A stretch of 64,000 bases of DNA from Bradyrhizobium sp. ORS 285 (lineage in GTDB: Bacteria > Pseudomonadota > Alphaproteobacteria > Rhizobiales > Xanthobacteraceae): positions 1 through 64,000 of the forward strand of contig NZ_LT859959.1 of NCBI RefSeq assembly GCF_900176205.1, given 5' to 3'. The notes under the pieces were generated by a model. The model searched no databases. It saw only the letters and a list, made by a program, of their open reading frames with translations, and was not told where the DNA came from. Positions 28,903 to 38,760 of this stretch are shown piece after piece (position 1 is the stretch's first letter; every line of letters begins with the position of its first letter). Both the position numbers and the translations under genes were made by a program.

Positions 28903-29670
28903 CTACGACTTGTTCTTGCGCTCGCGCAGCTCGCCGAACACGTCCTCTGCGCTCGCACCCTTCATGCGCAGCCGGATCCCGACTGCGGGATCGTCGGCGC
29001 GAAGGAACACATTGGCCAGCTTCTCCTCGCCGAGCAGCACCGGGATGGTCGGCTGATTGGCGGCGCGCAGCCGCGTCACCTCGGCCGCGCGCGCCTTCAG
29101 CGCCTCGTTGTCCGGATCGACGGTCAGCGCGAACTTGACGTTGGAGGCGGTGTATTCGTGACCGCAATACAGCCTGAAATCGTCCGGCAGCGTGCGCAGC
29201 TTCAACAGCGAGTCCCACATCATCGGATAGGTGCCCTCGAACACGCGGCCGCAGCCGATCGAGAACAGCGTATCGGCGGCGAACACCGCCTTGTCGGCAT
29301 CGAACACGTAGGACACGTGATCGAGCGTATGGCCCGGCGTCTCCAGCACGCGCGCGAGCAACTCGCCGATCTTGACGACGTCGCCATGGGCGACGCGCAG
29401 GTCGACATTGCCGATCGCCGTGGTCTTGTCATGCGGCGCCACGACGCGGCAGCCATAGCGCTGCTTCAGCTCGGCGACCCCGCCGACATGATCGTGATGA
29501 TGATGGGTGACCAGGATGTCGGTGAGGGTCCAGCCGGCGGCCTCGAGCTGGCGCACGATCGGACCGGCTTCCGGCGCGTCGATGGAGGCGGTGGCGCCGG
29601 TCGCTGGATCGTGGATCAGGTAGCCGAAATTATCGGACAGACAGGTGAAGACGCGGATGTCAGCGGCCAT
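28903..29670 (-). CDS. gloB: Hydroxyacylglutathione hydrolase (glyoxalase II)
   Basis: 255 residues from the ATG at 29670, preceded by GGAGA. It hydrolyses S-D-lactoylglutathione to D-lactate and glutathione, completing methylglyoxal detoxification. The metallo-beta-lactamase signature THHHHDH is at residues 55-61, followed by the later metal ligands in ETPGHTLDHVSY and FAADTLFSIGCGRVFEGT, and the glutathione-binding CGHEYTASN. Length and the C-terminal helical domain are typical. Likely co-transcribed with the DUF985 gene; divergent from the methyltransferase gene. Confidence 0.95.
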   Translation of the reverse strand: MAADIRVFTCLSDNFGYLIHDPATGATASIDAPEAGPIVRQLEAAGWTLTDILVTHHHHDHVGGVAELKQRYGCRVVAPHDKTTAIGNVDLRVAHGDVVKIGELLARVLETPGHTLDHVSYVFDADKAVFAADTLFSIGCGRVFEGTYPMMWDSLLKLRTLPDDFRLYCGHEYTASNVKFALTVDPDNEALKARAAEVTRLRAANQPTIPVLLGEEKLANVFLRADDPAVGIRLRMKGASAEDVFGELRERKNKS

Positions 29671-29777
29671 GATGTCTCCGTCGGCGATACTGCCGGGCAG
29701 AGATATGGCGTTAACGCTGCAGGCGCAACGCAATATTGGGCGCGCGACCGCCCGGGTCCGCATGATACATTGACGTC

Positions 29778-30536
29778 ATGGACGTGATCGACCTGAGGAA
29801 TTTCTATTCGGGGCGCCTGGGGATCGTCGCGCGGCTCTTGATCAACCGCGGCATCCGGGCGCGCTGGCCGAGCGCAGCCGGGCAGCGTGTGCTCGGCATC
29901 GGCTATCCCACACCCTATCTCGGGCTGTTCCGCGAGGACTCCGAGCGCTGCATCGCCTTCATGCCCGCCGCGCAGGGTGTGCTGAAATGGCCGACCGCGC
30001 GGCCGACACTGGCCTCGCTGGTGGACGAGTTCTCGCTGCCGCTGCCGGACTCCGCTGTCGACCGAATCCTGATCGTGCATGCGCTGGAAATGTCCGACGA
30101 TCCGGCCGGGTTGCTGCGCGAGGTGTGGCGCGTGCTGGCGCCCGCGGGCCGCATGATCATCGTCATTCCCAACCGCCGCGGCGTCTGGACGCGGACTGAC
30201 AACACGCCGTTCGGCCACGGCCGGCCCTATTCACGCTCGCAGATCACGCAGTTGCTGCGGCAGACCTGGTTCACGCCGAGCGCCTGGGGCGAGGCGCTGT
30301 TCATGCCGCCGGTCGGCGGCTGGTTCCTGAAATCGGCAATGGCCTGGGAGCGCGTCGGAGCGGCGCTGTCGCTGCCGTTCGCCGGCGTCCATATCGTCGA
30401 GGCGACCAAGCAGGTCTATCGCGTGATCCCTGCGCGTCGCGAGCGCATCAGGCTGATCCCGCGGCTCGAGCCGGTGCTGACGCCGGCACCGTCAGCGCAG
30501 GGCTCCAACCGCGGCAGCGAGGACCGACGGGATTAG
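29778..30536 (+). CDS. SAM-dependent methyltransferase (type 11-like)
   Basis: 252 residues. The central block LIVHALEMSDDPAGLLREVW followed by RVLAPAGRMIIVIPNRRGVW is the post-motif region of class I methyltransferases. The glycine-rich SAM loop is reduced to VLGIGYPTPYLG, lacking the full GxGxG. The C-terminal part VGGWFLKSAMAWERVGAALS precedes an Arg-rich tail. It is divergent from gloB, a pairing common in this group. Substrate unknown. Confidence 0.82.
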   Translation: MDVIDLRNFYSGRLGIVARLLINRGIRARWPSAAGQRVLGIGYPTPYLGLFREDSERCIAFMPAAQGVLKWPTARPTLASLVDEFSLPLPDSAVDRILIVHALEMSDDPAGLLREVWRVLAPAGRMIIVIPNRRGVWTRTDNTPFGHGRPYSRSQITQLLRQTWFTPSAWGEALFMPPVGGWFLKSAMAWERVGAALSLPFAGVHIVEATKQVYRVIPARRERIRLIPRLEPVLTPAPSAQGSNRGSEDRRD

Positions 30537-30607
30537 TCGTGCGCCGATGAGTCCTACGCAAATAGTTTGGCGCAAATAGTCTTGCGCCGTTGCAGGGTAA
30601 AGACGGC

Positions 30608-30640
30608 ATAAAAAAAGCGGGCGGGCTCATGGCCCGCCCG
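30608..30640 (-). terminator. Rho-independent terminator after the DUF4167 gene
   Basis: On the minus strand, CGGGCGGGC (30640-30632) pairs with GCCCGCCCG (30626-30618) around a 5-base loop, followed by a T-run (a run of A on the + strand at 30610-30616). Perfect 9-bp stem about 26 bases after the DUF4167 stop; it also faces the end of the convergent methyltransferase gene. Confidence 0.93.
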
Positions 30641-30665
30641 TGTGGTCAAAGCGCAATCGTCAGCG

Positions 30666-31505
30666 TCATTCGCCGGGATTGATATCCTCGCTCGGCACCG
30701 GCGCAGCAGCGGCGGCTTCCGCACGGGGACCATGCGGCCGGCGGCGGCGACGGGGGTAACGCTCGGCGCCGCCTTCGAACGCGGCGGGCGCATTGGCGAT
30801 CTGCGGCTGCGGGCCGGTGATGAAGGATGGCAGTCGATCGACCCCGCTGTCGGCCACGACGGGCTGCGGCTGCGGCTGATACTGGGCGGGCTGCGGACGT
30901 TCGCGCTGCTCGCGCTCGCGGTGCTCCTGCGGCTCGCGCTGTTCACGCGGCTCGCGATGCTCCCGGGCCTCTCTCGGCTCACGATGCTCGCGGGGCTGAC
31001 GGTGCTCGCGGGCTTCGCGATGCTCGCGCGGCTGCTGCTGATCGCGCTGATAGGGCTGCTGGTTATCGCCACGCTCGCGCTGGCCGCCGTCACGGTCGCG
31101 CATGAACGGCTGGGCTTGGGGTTGCGGCTGAACGAAGCCCGGCTCCTGGCCGAAATGCGAGAAGCTCTCGCCGTCATCATCGAGATCGTCGACGGTCAGA
31201 TCGTCGGCTGCGCGCGGCTGCGGCTGGTTCTGGCGGAACTGCTCCTGGGCCGCGGCAATCAGGCGGAAATAGTGCTCGGCGTGCTGGTAGTAATTCTCGG
31301 CGGCAACGGGGTCGCCCGAGGAGCGGGCGTCACGGGCAAGCTGGACGTATTTTTCGGCCACATGGGAGGCAGTGCCACGGATCTTGATGTCCGGCCCGTT
31401 GGACTCGAACACCCTGGTCAGAGGATTCTGGCCGCGTCGGTTATTATTGTTGTTGTTACCGTTGTTGCGGTTGCGCATCCGCTTGTTGTTTTGACCGTTT
31501 CTCAT
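30666..31505 (-). CDS. DUF4167 protein with charged repeat region
   Basis: 279 residues. The DUF4167 domain fills the first ~95 residues: an Asn/Arg-rich start (MRNGQNNKRMRNRNNGNNNN), then NPLTRVFESNGPDIKIRGTA, SHVAEKYVQLARDARSSGDP and AENYYQHAEHYFRLI. After that comes a long, probably disordered region with dozens of Arg-Glu/His-Arg-Glu repeats (REHREPREAREHREP-like) and Gln-rich stretches. Basic, Asn-rich ends of this type suggest RNA or ribosome association, in line with its place after prfA-prmC, but that is inference. A strong terminator ends the unit. Confidence 0.9.
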   Translation of the reverse strand: MRNGQNNKRMRNRNNGNNNNNNRRGQNPLTRVFESNGPDIKIRGTASHVAEKYVQLARDARSSGDPVAAENYYQHAEHYFRLIAAAQEQFRQNQPQPRAADDLTVDDLDDDGESFSHFGQEPGFVQPQPQAQPFMRDRDGGQRERGDNQQPYQRDQQQPREHREAREHRQPREHREPREAREHREPREQREPQEHREREQRERPQPAQYQPQPQPVVADSGVDRLPSFITGPQPQIANAPAAFEGGAERYPRRRRRPHGPRAEAAAAAPVPSEDINPGE

Positions 31506-32047
31506 GTCCTGCCTTTATTCCAACCCTGCGTTAGGAGCACTGATTGTCAGAGCATTGATTGTCATCAGAATACCGATGCCGTATTGAAATACCGTGCCGT
31601 GGCCCGGGCGCGTGGCGCGCGGTCCAGTCCGGTCGATGCCGGTTCCGACATGCCAGTTCCGACCCATGCCGATGTGATCGACAGCCGATTCGCTCGACAA
31701 AAGCGCGTTCAACACGCGTTCCCCACCCACCGGCTCGTTCGGCCGGCGAACCACGTCATTCAGCCAGTCAGGACGAGGTTCGCCACGACCGACCCAGTTT
31801 GCTTCGCGTAAGACCTCAAGTGCAAAGTCAGGCTTTCGTTCGCTTTGCAGTCGTAGGCTGCGCAGCCATCCGGCTCTCGCGCTCAACAGATCTGCGTTCT
31901 GGAACCAATCGCCCGGCGCGGCTCTGTGTCATCTGTCCGCGGCGGTGTTCCGTGAATACCGCTCAGCGGGGCCTGCGCCGATGCTATGGAGGGAACGTAG
32001 TCGCTCCCAAGCGATATTCCAAGAGCTTTTTCTGGATCGGCGCGCCT
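31506..32047. other. Unexplained intergenic region between prmC and DUF4167
   Basis: 542 bases without a supported gene. A frame at 31515-31886 on the minus strand is open for 123 codons but has no recognisable domain, no clear ribosome-binding site, and lower GC than its neighbours. The region lies upstream of the DUF4167 start and must contain its promoter if it is not read from prmC. I see no repeat of the families found elsewhere in the window. Confidence 0.5.
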
Positions 32048-32935
32048 TTACCGGAGCTTTTTTAGGCCCATGACCGCCCGTGGAACACCGGCCAAATCGG
32101 CCCTCGTGGCTGTCGAATCGTGCGTCAGACCGGCCTCCCTCATCAACTGGACAACGTCGGCGCTCTGATCGTGTCCAACCTCCACGATGACAGCGCCGCC
32201 GGGGTGCAGCAGGTGTGCAGCCTGCGGGATCAGCGCGCGATAGGCGTCGAGCCCGTCACCGCCGCCATCCAGCGCGCGGAAAGGATCGTGGCTGCGCACC
32301 TCGACGGCAAGATCGCTGATGTCGGTCGAGCGAATGTAAGGCGGGTTCGATACGATCAGGTCGAACGGCGGCGCGAGCGCGGTCGCATAGGAGCAGCCGA
32401 CGAAGGCGGTGCGGTCGTCCAGCCCCAGCGCGCGCGCATTCGCCCGTGCCGTCATGAGCGCGGGGATGCTGATGTCGGTGCCGACGCCGAAAGCCTGCGG
32501 CAGCTCGGACAAGAGCGCCAGCAGGATGGCGCCGGAGCCGGTGCCGAGATCGGCGATGCGCAAACGTCGCGTCAACGCGCCGCCGGCCGCGAGATGTTGC
32601 AGTGCCAGCTCGACCACCGTCTCGGTGTCCGGCCGCGGCACCAGCGTGTCGGCCGACAGCCGCAGCGGCAGGCCCCAGAACTCCTTGGCTCCGAGGATCC
32701 GAGCCACCGGCTCGCCGGCCAGGCGGCGCTGCGCCAGCGCGTCGATCTGCGCCACCTCCGCAGCGGAGAGCGGGCGGCTGCCCTGCGTGACGATGCCGGT
32801 GAGGTCGAGCTGCAGCGCGTGCCCGACCAGCAGCCGCGCGTCCAGTTCGGGCGAATCAACTCCCGCAGCAGCAAGCCGCGCCGCCAGCGCGCGGCGGGCC
32901 GCATCGATGGTTGCGCCGGCGACGATCTCCGTCAT
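32048..32935 (-). CDS. prmC: Peptide chain release factor N5-glutamine methyltransferase
   Basis: 295 residues from the ATG at 32935; a GTG 18 bases upstream is also possible. PrmC methylates the Gln of the GGQ motif of release factors 1 and 2, which raises termination efficiency. The SAM-binding loop DLGTGSGAI (129-137) and the NPPY substrate motif (197-200) are intact, and the N-terminal helical domain for release-factor docking is present (LAAAGVDSPELDARLLVGHA). Its substrate gene prfA is immediately upstream, separated by about 200 bases that hold a repeat. Confidence 0.95.
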   Translation of the reverse strand: MTEIVAGATIDAARRALAARLAAAGVDSPELDARLLVGHALQLDLTGIVTQGSRPLSAAEVAQIDALAQRRLAGEPVARILGAKEFWGLPLRLSADTLVPRPDTETVVELALQHLAAGGALTRRLRIADLGTGSGAILLALLSELPQAFGVGTDISIPALMTARANARALGLDDRTAFVGCSYATALAPPFDLIVSNPPYIRSTDISDLAVEVRSHDPFRALDGGGDGLDAYRALIPQAAHLLHPGGAVIVEVGHDQSADVVQLMREAGLTHDSTATRADLAGVPRAVMGLKKLR

Positions 32936-32953
32936 CGCGAAGGCTCTCTCCAC

Positions 32954-33080
32954 GGGTCATCCCCGCGAAAGCGGGGATCCATACGCCGTGCAAGTGCGGG
33001 ACGGGCGGTCGGAGTGACCTTCTGCGACAACCACGAAAGCCGGTGGTTATGGGTCCCGACGTTCGCCGGGACGACACCGT
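32954..33080. repeat. Two C-family palindromic repeats between prfA and prmC
   Basis: Left unit: GGTCATCCCCGCGAAAGCGG followed by GGATCCAT. Right unit: CCGGTGGTTATGGGTCCCGA followed by CGTTCGCCGGGACGACACC. Both are self-complementary. They interrupt what is otherwise a close prfA-prmC pair. Confidence 0.75.
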
Positions 33081-33131
33081 TTGTGTCGAGGCAGGATCGC
33101 AGCATCGCCTCTCGCAATGCGCGGGCGCTCA

Positions 33132-34217
33132 TCACGCCGCAGCGCCCTGCGCGGCGAGCTGCGCGGCCTGATGCTCCGTCGTCAGCGCGTCGATCAGCTC
33201 GCCCAGCGCTTCGCCGGCGATCACCTGCGGCAGCTTGTAGAGCGTCAGGTTGATGCGGTGGTCGGTGACGCGCCCCTGCGGGAAATTATAGGTGCGGATG
33301 CGCTCGGAGCGGTCGCCGGAGCCGACCTTCTCCTTGCGCTCGGCGGAGCGCGCGGCGTCGACCTTCTGCCGCTCGGCATCGTAGATGCGCGAGCGCAGGA
33401 TGTTCATCGCCGACGCGCGGTTCTTATGCTGCGAGCGGCTGTCCTGCATCATCACCACGATCCCGGTGGGAATGTGCGTGATGCGGATCGCTGATTCCGT
33501 CTTGTTGACGTGCTGGCCGCCGGCGCCTTGCGCGCGCATGGTCTCGATGCGCAGATCGTCCTGCTTGATGTCGACATCGACGTCCTCGACCTCGGGCAGC
33601 ACGGCCACGGTCGCAGCCGAGGTGTGGATGCGGCCCTGCGTCTCGGTGTCGGGCACGCGCTGCACGCGATGCACGCCGGATTCGAATTTCAGCTTGGCGA
33701 AGGCGCCGCGGCCCTGCACCTCCGCAATGATTTCCTTGTAGCCGCCGACGGTGCCCTCGGACGCCGCGATCACCTCGACCTTCCAGCCCTGCAAGCTCGC
33801 GAAGCGCTCATACATCCGGAACAGGTCGCCGGCGAACAGCGAGGCCTCGTCGCCGCCGGTGCCGGCGCGGATTTCGAGCACGACGTTACGGTCGTCCATC
33901 GCGTCCTTCGGCAGCAGCGCGACGCGGATCTTCTGCTCCAGCTCACCGCGGCGCGCGATCAGCTCGTCGCGCTCGGTCTCCGCCATCGCCCGCATCTCGG
34001 CATCGGTCTCGGGATCGGCGATCAGCGCCTCGGTGTCGGCGAGTTCTTTGACGCCTGCACGATAGGCCTTCACCGCCTCGATCAGCGGATTGAGCTCGGC
34101 GAGCTCGCGGGTGATCTGCACGTAGCGGTCGGAATTGACCTGGCCGAGCAGCTCCGCCTCGAGCGAGGCGTGGTGCGCCAATAGAACGTCCAGTTTGGCT
34201 TCGGGGAGCGACGACAT
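33132..34217 (-). CDS. prfA: Peptide chain release factor 1
   Basis: 361 residues from the ATG at 34217, the standard RF1 length; the longer open frame upstream overlaps ptsP on the same strand and is not coding. It recognises UAA and UAG stop codons through the PxT motif (Pro189-Asp-Thr191 in [10 protein letters not shown]) and triggers hydrolysis through Gly-Gly-Gln at 233-235 in [13 protein letters not shown]. An N-terminal helical domain and the C-terminal [20 protein letters not shown] region are normal. With prmC downstream it forms a functional pair. Confidence 0.97.
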   Translation of the reverse strand: MSSLPEAKLDVLLAHHASLEAELLGQVNSDRYVQITRELAELNPLIEAVKAYRAGVKELADTEALIADPETDAEMRAMAETERDELIARRGELEQKIRVALLPKDAMDDRNVVLEIRAGTGGDEASLFAGDLFRMYERFASLQGWKVEVIAASEGTVGGYKEIIAEVQGRGAFAKLKFESGVHRVQRVPDTETQGRIHTSAATVAVLPEVEDVDVDIKQDDLRIETMRAQGAGGQHVNKTESAIRITHIPTGIVVMMQDSRSQHKNRASAMNILRSRIYDAERQKVDAARSAERKEKVGSGDRSERIRTYNFPQGRVTDHRINLTLYKLPQVIAGEALGELIDALTTEHQAAQLAAQGAAA

Positions 34218-34260
34218 GATGCAATCTGATCTGGAAACAAACGATACGGACGGAAGACGC

Positions 34261-34280
34261 GCGGGCCGTGGCTGGCCCGC
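34261..34280 (-). other. Hairpin at the end of ptsP
   Basis: GCGGGCC (34261-34267) and GGCCCGC (34274-34280) form a 7-bp stem with a 6-base loop that reaches into the ptsP stop codon. There is no T-run, so it is more likely an attenuating or processing hairpin between ptsP and prfA than a terminator. Confidence 0.4.
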
Positions 34281-36547
34281 TACAGCGCGAGGCCTTCGCT
34301 CTCGGCGAACTCGGTCAGCTTCTGCCGCATCGAGAAGCTGCCGGCCGGTGCGGCGAGCCACTCGGCCATCTTCGCCTCGGCCTTGGCGGCGTCGAGCTCC
34401 AGGATCATCGCCTTGACCGGGCCGTGCGCGGTCGCCGACAGCGACAGCGAGCGGTAGCCGAGCGCGATCAGCGCCAGCGCGCCGATCGGCTTGGAGGCCA
34501 TCTCGCCGCACAGCGACACCGAGCGCTTGGCGGCCTTGGCCTTGCACACGATCTCCCGCAGCGCGCGCAGGATCGGCGTCGACAGCGTGTCGAAGCGCTC
34601 GGAGACCTTGGCGTTGCCGCGGTCGACGGCGAACAGGAACTGGAACAGATCGTTGGAGCCGACCGAGATGAAATCGACCTTCGAGAGCAGCTCGTCGAGC
34701 TGATACAGCAGCGCCGGCACTTCGAGCATGGTGCCGATGTCGACGCGCTCCGGCAGCGTGTGGCCATGCTGGCGCAGATAAGTCAGCTCGCGCTCGACGA
34801 TCGCCTTGGCGGTGTCGAACTCGGCGACCTCCGAGATCATCGGGAACATGATGCGCAGCGAGCGGCCGCCGCCGGCGCGTAGCAGCGCGCGGATCTGGCC
34901 GCGCAGCAAGCCTGGACGATCGAGCCCGAGTCGGATCGCGCGCCAGCCGAGCGCGGGATTCTCCTCGATCACGGTCTCCATGTAGGGCAAGGCCTTGTCG
35001 CCGCCGATGTCGAGTGTGCGGAACGTGACAGGCTTGCTGCCCGCCGCGTCGAGCACCGTGCGATACAGCGCGAGCTGATCGCTGGAGCGGGGCAGGCTGG
35101 CAGAGACCATGAACTGCAGTTCGGTGCGGAACAGGCCGATGCCGGCGCTGCCGGTGTCCTCGATATGCGGCAGGTCGATGACGAGGCCGGCATTGATCAT
35201 CAGCTCGACCGGCTGGCCGTCCTTGGTCTTGCACGGCTTGTTGCGCAGCTCGCTGTACTGCGCTTGACGGCGGGCGCGGAAGCGCACCCGCTCGGCATAG
35301 GCGGATTCGATCTCGGCCGACGGCCGCACATAGATCGAGCCGGAGGTGCCGTCGACGATGATGGCGTCGCCGGGATCGGCGATGCCGGGCGCGTTCGGCA
35401 CCTCGCCGACGGCGGGAATGCCGAGCGCGCGGGCGACGATCGCGACATGCGAGTTGGCGGTGCCTTCCTCCAGCACCAGGCCGCGCAGCCGCTTGCGGTC
35501 GTAGTCGAGCAGCGCCGCCGGGCCCATCGCACGCGCGATCAGGATGGCGTTGTCGGGCAGGTGATCGCGGCTCGGGGCATGGTCCTGGCCGACCAGCTGG
35601 CGCAGAAGGCGGTAGCCGAGATCCTCGAGATCGTGCAGCCGCTCGCGCAAATACGGATCGGTCGAGCGCAGCATGCGGGCGCGGGTGTCGGACTGGACGC
35701 GCTCGACGGCAGCTTCGGCCGTGAGGCCGGTGGCGACGGCTTCGTGCAGCTTGTGCGACCAGCCCTGGTCGTTGGCGAACATCCGGTACGCTTCGAGCAC
35801 CTCGCGATGCTCGCCGCCATCGGCGACGTCGCCGCGCTCCAGCATGCGGTCGAGATCGGCGCGCAGCTTCACCAGCGCTGCGTCAAGCCGCTTGATCTCC
35901 TTCGGCAGGTCCTCGGCGATGTAGTTGTTGACGACGACGCGCGGCTCGTGGAGCACGACATGGCCGAGCGCGATGCCGTCCGACAGCACCGCGCCGTTCT
36001 TGTGGATGGAGTGCCGCACCGCCGGCTCGGCGCCGGGCTGCGCCAGCGCCGCGAGCTCGCCCGAGGCGATCATCTCGGCGAGCACCATCGCGGTGGTCTG
36101 CAGCGCCTCGACCTCTTCCTCGACATAGGTGCGCTTGGCGCGGTTCTGCACCACCAGCACGCCGAGCGTGTTGCCGGCGCGCAGGATCGGCACGCCGAGG
36201 AAGGAATGGTAGATTTCTTCGCCGGTCTCCGGGCGATAGGAGAAGGCCGGGTGGCTGTGCGCGTCGCTCAGATTGAGCGGGGTGGCCTCGCTGGCGACGA
36301 GGCCGACCAGGCCCTCATGCGCGCTCATGACCGTGATGTGGACGGCGTCGCGGTTCAGACCCTCAGTGGCGTAGAGTTCGAGCGTGTTGTCGACGCGCAG
36401 CACATAGACCGAGCAGACCTCCGCGACCATGTTGGCCGCGATCAGCACCACGATCTTGTCGAGCCGCTCCTGTGCCGAGACCTGCTCCGCCATGGTCTCG
36501 CGAAGCCGTCTGAGCAGGACGCGGGGGCCTCCCGACGTGCTTCGCAT
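34280..36547 (-). CDS. ptsP: Phosphoenolpyruvate-protein phosphotransferase PtsP (enzyme I-Ntr)
   Basis: 755 residues from the ATG at 36547. An N-terminal GAF domain (about residues 25-165; [20 protein letters not shown]) precedes the enzyme I module. The phosphorylated His lies in [15 protein letters not shown]; the PEP-binding barrel shows [25 protein letters not shown] and [18 protein letters not shown]. This is the first enzyme of the nitrogen phosphotransferase system, passing phosphate from PEP to NPr and then EIIA-Ntr, and the GAF domain senses glutamine/oxoglutarate in relatives. lysC is upstream and prfA downstream on the same strand. Confidence 0.96.
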   Translation of the reverse strand: MRSTSGGPRVLLRRLRETMAEQVSAQERLDKIVVLIAANMVAEVCSVYVLRVDNTLELYATEGLNRDAVHITVMSAHEGLVGLVASEATPLNLSDAHSHPAFSYRPETGEEIYHSFLGVPILRAGNTLGVLVVQNRAKRTYVEEEVEALQTTAMVLAEMIASGELAALAQPGAEPAVRHSIHKNGAVLSDGIALGHVVLHEPRVVVNNYIAEDLPKEIKRLDAALVKLRADLDRMLERGDVADGGEHREVLEAYRMFANDQGWSHKLHEAVATGLTAEAAVERVQSDTRARMLRSTDPYLRERLHDLEDLGYRLLRQLVGQDHAPSRDHLPDNAILIARAMGPAALLDYDRKRLRGLVLEEGTANSHVAIVARALGIPAVGEVPNAPGIADPGDAIIVDGTSGSIYVRPSAEIESAYAERVRFRARRQAQYSELRNKPCKTKDGQPVELMINAGLVIDLPHIEDTGSAGIGLFRTELQFMVSASLPRSSDQLALYRTVLDAAGSKPVTFRTLDIGGDKALPYMETVIEENPALGWRAIRLGLDRPGLLRGQIRALLRAGGGRSLRIMFPMISEVAEFDTAKAIVERELTYLRQHGHTLPERVDIGTMLEVPALLYQLDELLSKVDFISVGSNDLFQFLFAVDRGNAKVSERFDTLSTPILRALREIVCKAKAAKRSVSLCGEMASKPIGALALIALGYRSLSLSATAHGPVKAMILELDAAKAEAKMAEWLAAPAGSFSMRQKLTEFAESEGLAL

Positions 36548-36848
36548 GTGGCACAATCCCCCTTCCTGGGGCCAGACCGGCACGCGGCCGAACTGGCGCT
36601 AAACTCGCGAAATCGAACAGCTTTCTTGATTCGCTACCTTCGCACGTCGAGGATGCCAGGTCGAATCAGGACAACCATCACTGGAGCACAGTTCGCGGCA
36701 GCCATCCTGCGAGGCGTATAGCGAATTAGGGCTTGTTTTGCCAAGCAAAACGCCTGCCACCGGCGGCGGCGTCAACGGCTTTCGCGCACGTCTGCGCGAT
36801 GTCCCGCTGTTACAGAACGGGACATCGCCGCAGCAGGGGAGATTTTTC
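36548..36848. other. lysC-ptsP spacer with inverted repeat at 36796-36828
   Basis: 301 bases without a gene. GCGATGTCCCG (36796-36806) and CGGGACATCGC (36818-36828) form a perfect 11-bp stem 21 bases after the lysC stop. The 11-base loop itself contains CTGT-T-ACAG. On the minus strand no T-run follows, so it is not a classical terminator. The rest of the spacer, with an AT-richer patch near 36600-36720, is presumably the ptsP promoter region. Confidence 0.6.
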
Positions 36849-38105
36849 CTAGGCCTGGTCCAGTCCGTAGAGCGTATGCAGCGTCCGGACGGCCAGCTCG
36901 GTATAGGCGGCGTCGATCAGCACCGAGAACTTGATCTCGGAGGTGGTGATCGCGCGGATGTTGATGTTGCGGGCGGCGAGCGCCGCAAAGCCCTTGGCGG
37001 CGACGCCGGCGTGGCTGCGCATGCCCGAGCCGATCACCGAGACCTTGGCGACGTCGGTCGCAGTATCCATGCGCTGGTAGCCGATCTTGTCCTTGGCTGC
37101 CGTGATGGTCTCACGGGCCCGGTTATAGTCGGTTGCCGGCACGGTGAAGGTCAGGTCGGTGGTCTTGCCGTCCTCGGAGACGTTCTGGACGATCATGTCG
37201 ACGTTGATGTTGGCATCCGCCAGCGGCCCGAAGATCGAGGCCGCGATGCCCGGCTTGTCCTCGATCTGGCGCACCGAGATCTGGGCCTCGTCCTTGGAGA
37301 AGGCGATGCCGGTCACGACGTGGTTTTCCATGATTTGTTCCTCGCTGCAGATCAGCGTCCCCGGCGGCTGGTTGGCGTGCGGGTCGATATCCTCGGGCTT
37401 GTCGAATGAGGAGCGGACGAAGATCGGCATGTTGTGGACCATGCCCAGTTCCACCGAGCGGACCTGCAGCACCTTGGCGCCCTGGGACGCCAATTCCAGC
37501 ATGTCCTCGAAGGCGATCTTGTCGAGCCGCTTGGCCTTCGGCACCACGCGGGGGTCGGTGGTGTAGACGCCGTCGACGTCGGTATAGATATCGCAGCGGT
37601 CGGCCTTGATCGCGGCGGCGATCGCCACGGCGGAGGTATCCGAGCCGCCGCGGCCCAGCGTGGTGATTCGCCCGGTTTCGGCATTGATGCCCTGGAAGCC
37701 GGCGACGACTGCGACCTCCTTGCGCTCCTGGAACCGCTTGATCAGCTCGGAGCCGTCGATGTCGACGATTCGCGCTGACGCATGGGCGTCGCTCGTCTTG
37801 ATCGGGATCTGCCAGCCCTGCCAGGAGCGGGCCTGGATGCCCATGCTCTGCAGCACGATCGCCAGCAGGCCGGATGTGACCTGCTCGCCCGAGGCCACGA
37901 CGGCGTCGTATTCGCGCGCGTCATGCATCGGCGAGGCTTCGGTGCACCAGGCCACCAGCTCGTTGGTCTTGCCGGACATCGCCGAGACGACGACGGCGAC
38001 CTCATGACCGGCATCCACCTCGCGCTTGACGTGGCGCGCGACGTTGCGGATGCGGTCGATGTTGGCGACGGATGTGCCGCCGAATTTCAGCACGAGGCGA
38101 CCCAT
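36849..38105 (-). CDS. lysC: Aspartate kinase
   Basis: 418 residues. It phosphorylates aspartate, the entry to lysine, threonine, methionine and diaminopimelate synthesis. The kinase core is marked by LVLKFGGTSVANIDRIRNVA, VVSAMSGKTNELV and TLGRGGSDTSAVAIAAAIKA. Two ACT domains follow (about residues 265-415), containing GIAFSKDEAQISVRQIEDKP and SVIGSGMRSHAGVAAKGFAA, the sites for end-product inhibition. Length fits the monofunctional LysC class. It is upstream of ptsP on the same strand and divergent from the PH-domain gene. Confidence 0.96.
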   Translation of the reverse strand: MGRLVLKFGGTSVANIDRIRNVARHVKREVDAGHEVAVVVSAMSGKTNELVAWCTEASPMHDAREYDAVVASGEQVTSGLLAIVLQSMGIQARSWQGWQIPIKTSDAHASARIVDIDGSELIKRFQERKEVAVVAGFQGINAETGRITTLGRGGSDTSAVAIAAAIKADRCDIYTDVDGVYTTDPRVVPKAKRLDKIAFEDMLELASQGAKVLQVRSVELGMVHNMPIFVRSSFDKPEDIDPHANQPPGTLICSEEQIMENHVVTGIAFSKDEAQISVRQIEDKPGIAASIFGPLADANINVDMIVQNVSEDGKTTDLTFTVPATDYNRARETITAAKDKIGYQRMDTATDVAKVSVIGSGMRSHAGVAAKGFAALAARNINIRAITTSEIKFSVLIDAAYTELAVRTLHTLYGLDQA

Positions 38106-38251
38106 GACGACGCGCTCATTCCCATCAGGAGGATAAGTTGACCGGCTCGCGCGGAAACCGGAGGCGCGCCAGCCGAAACGCGCGTATACATAGCGGCGCG
38201 GCTGGGGGCAAGACGGTTCCTTGTGGTGATGGAGTGGGGTAGAGGACTGGC

Positions 38252-38719
38252 ATGGCGCGTTACATCGACGAAATCCTGCAACCCGGCGAGAAGGTGCTGT
38301 ATTCGACCAATGCGCACTGGATGTTCTACCTGCCGGCGATCGGGGCCTGGATCGTCGTGTTTGGATTGCTCGTCCTCTCCCGCATGACGGTGAACGACAA
38401 CCTCGTGATGCTGTGTCTGGCGACCGCCGCCGTGATTGCGGTGGTGTCGTTGTATTGGACGGTCCGGGCCTGGTTCCATCGCCTGACCACCGAGACCGAC
38501 GTCACCAACCGCCGCGTGGTCCACAAGACCGGTTTCATTCGCCGCCGCACCTTCGAGATGGCGCTCGACAAGGTCGAGAGCGTCGACGTCAATCAGACCA
38601 TCATGGGACGCATTCTCAATTACGGCGACGTCACCATTTTGGGCGTGGGCGAAGGCAAGGAAACCATTTCGACCATCGCGGAGCCGCTGGCATTCCGCAA
38701 CGCCATCACGGCGCGTTAG
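38252..38719 (+). CDS. Bacterial PH-domain membrane protein
   Basis: 155 residues. Two membrane segments (about 26-44 and 50-70) precede a bacterial pleckstrin-homology-like domain: WFHRLTTETDVTNRRVVHKT, GFIRRRTFEMALDKVESVDV and NYGDVTILGVGEGKETI. Proteins of this YdbS/bPH2 type are of unknown role, often linked to envelope stress. It is followed by ubiG 41 bases later on the same strand and is divergent from lysC. Confidence 0.88.
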   Translation: MARYIDEILQPGEKVLYSTNAHWMFYLPAIGAWIVVFGLLVLSRMTVNDNLVMLCLATAAVIAVVSLYWTVRAWFHRLTTETDVTNRRVVHKTGFIRRRTFEMALDKVESVDVNQTIMGRILNYGDVTILGVGEGKETISTIAEPLAFRNAITAR

Positions 38720-38760
38720 CGCCCCCGTCGCGTCCAGCTTCGATAATTGAGTAGTCAACG

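Noticed and set aside
31515..31886. A 123-codon minus-strand frame between DUF4167 and prmC
   Set aside because: No recognisable domain, no convincing ribosome-binding site and GC unlike the neighbouring genes.
34218..35234. In-frame upstream extension of prfA
   Set aside because: It overlaps the well-supported ptsP gene on the same strand, and RF1 is complete from the ATG at 34217.
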